Shown here in pieces: positions 41,458 through 41,677 of a stretch of DNA of 41,677 nt. Both the position numbers and the translations under genes were made by a program. The DNA is from AC-69 sp044869895. GTDB lineage: Bacteria; Actinomycetota; UBA4738; HRBIN12. The notes beneath the pieces are model-generated. The model saw only the letters and a list, made by a program, of their open reading frames with translations, was not told where the DNA came from and searched no databases. Position 1 is the first letter of the stretch, and each line of letters starts with the position of its first letter. Where the stretch lies: positions 1-41,677 of the forward strand of contig JBIOXZ010000169.1 of assembly GCA_044869895.1 (NCBI GenBank), given 5' to 3'.

Positions 41458-41677
41458 ATGAAGAGAGCGCTTGCGTTCGTCCTGGTCCTGTCCCTTGCCA
41501 TCATCATGCCCGCCGAAGCCGGGCATGCCGGCGACTCGTTCCGGTTCTTTGGCTCCGGCTGGGGCCACGGCCTGGGCATGTCGCAGTGGGGCGCGTACGG
41601 GCTGGCCAAGCAGGGGTGGGGACAGGCTCGGATCCTCACCCACTTCTACTCGGGCACCAAGGTGGCGCCAGCGGCAT
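41458..41677 (+). CDS. SpoIID/LytB-domain secreted protein, N-terminal part
   Basis: The gene runs off the window after 73 codons. It starts MKRALAFVLVLSLAIIMPAEA, a signal peptide with probable cleavage near residue 21-25, followed by FFGSGWGHGLGMSQWGAYGL, which is the conserved GHGxGMSQ(W/Y)GA motif of SpoIID/LytB proteins. In SpoIID this family cleaves denuded peptidoglycan; in non-sporulating bacteria related proteins are secreted wall enzymes or amidase enhancers. In such proteins the motif more often lies near the end of the domain, so its position at the N-terminus suggests a different domain order, or a separate domain further on. A cell-wall role fits the adjacent glycan locus. Confidence 0.82.
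   Translation, partial: MKRALAFVLVLSLAIIMPAEAGHAGDSFRFFGSGWGHGLGMSQWGAYGLAKQGWGQARILTHFYSGTKVAPAA

Noticed and set aside
39777..41639. Minus-strand frame of 620 codons opposite the pyrophosphorylase
   Set aside because: It is antisense to three well-supported genes and has low-complexity His/Arg/Asp composition.

Overview
This is a GC-rich (roughly two-thirds G+C) bacterial chromosome fragment with almost no non-coding space. GTG starts, GTGA/ATGA gene overlaps, a DevR/DevS-type two-component pair, an LCP ligase and repeated TANNNT boxes 6-8 nt ahead of start codons all suggest an uncultured member of the Actinomycetota or a neighbouring high-GC phylum. I cannot place it more precisely from sequence alone. 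No rRNA, tRNA, CRISPR array, insertion sequence or phage module was seen.

Layout. 1-270 is the end of an acyl-CoA dehydrogenase, followed by a strong hairpin terminator and a gene-poor stretch with one possible 47-residue gene. 993-7364 is a tight four-gene DNA-end-processing operon: NurA nuclease, HerA-type ATPase, SbcD (Mre11) and SbcC (Rad50). This combination is classic for archaea and unusual as a complete operon in a bacterium. 7361-11605 holds an FG-GAP-like lipoprotein, a hot-dog thioesterase with a charged tail, and aconitase A. 11606-13930 has a diverged duplicate of the 3' end of a DoxX gene, an unrecognised 225-aa protein, a frameshifted small membrane protein and the intact DoxX-like gene.

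14145-21550 is a signalling and stress block: a cNMP/CBS/nucleotidyltransferase protein coupled to a DEDDh exonuclease, a CBS-pair protein, a frameshifted two-TM protein, a DevR-like regulator, an SRPBCC-like protein, a receiver-like protein, a GAF histidine kinase resembling DevS, and a universal stress protein broken by several indels. It recalls the content of a mycobacterial DosR regulon. 21555-27897 holds a GNAT/acyl-CoA synthetase fusion, a PAS histidine kinase and an AMP-forming acyl-CoA synthetase.

27947 to the end is a cell-surface glycan locus: LCP ligase, five GT4-type glycosyltransferases, a WecG/TagA/CpsF transferase, a phospholipase-C-like lipoprotein, a coiled-coil protein, a Wzm/Wzt-type ABC exporter, a small EamA/SMR-like membrane protein, a nucleotide-sugar pyrophosphorylase and the start of a SpoIID/LytB-domain protein. 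The genes are arranged so that a nucleotide-activated sugar is made, assembled on a lipid carrier, exported by the ABC transporter and attached to the wall by the LCP enzyme.

The most notable non-gene signals are a 42-bp inverted repeat with perfect 20-bp arms inside a glycosyltransferase gene just ahead of the exporter genes, a consistent set of apparent leaderless promoters, and the duplicated gene-end-plus-terminator.
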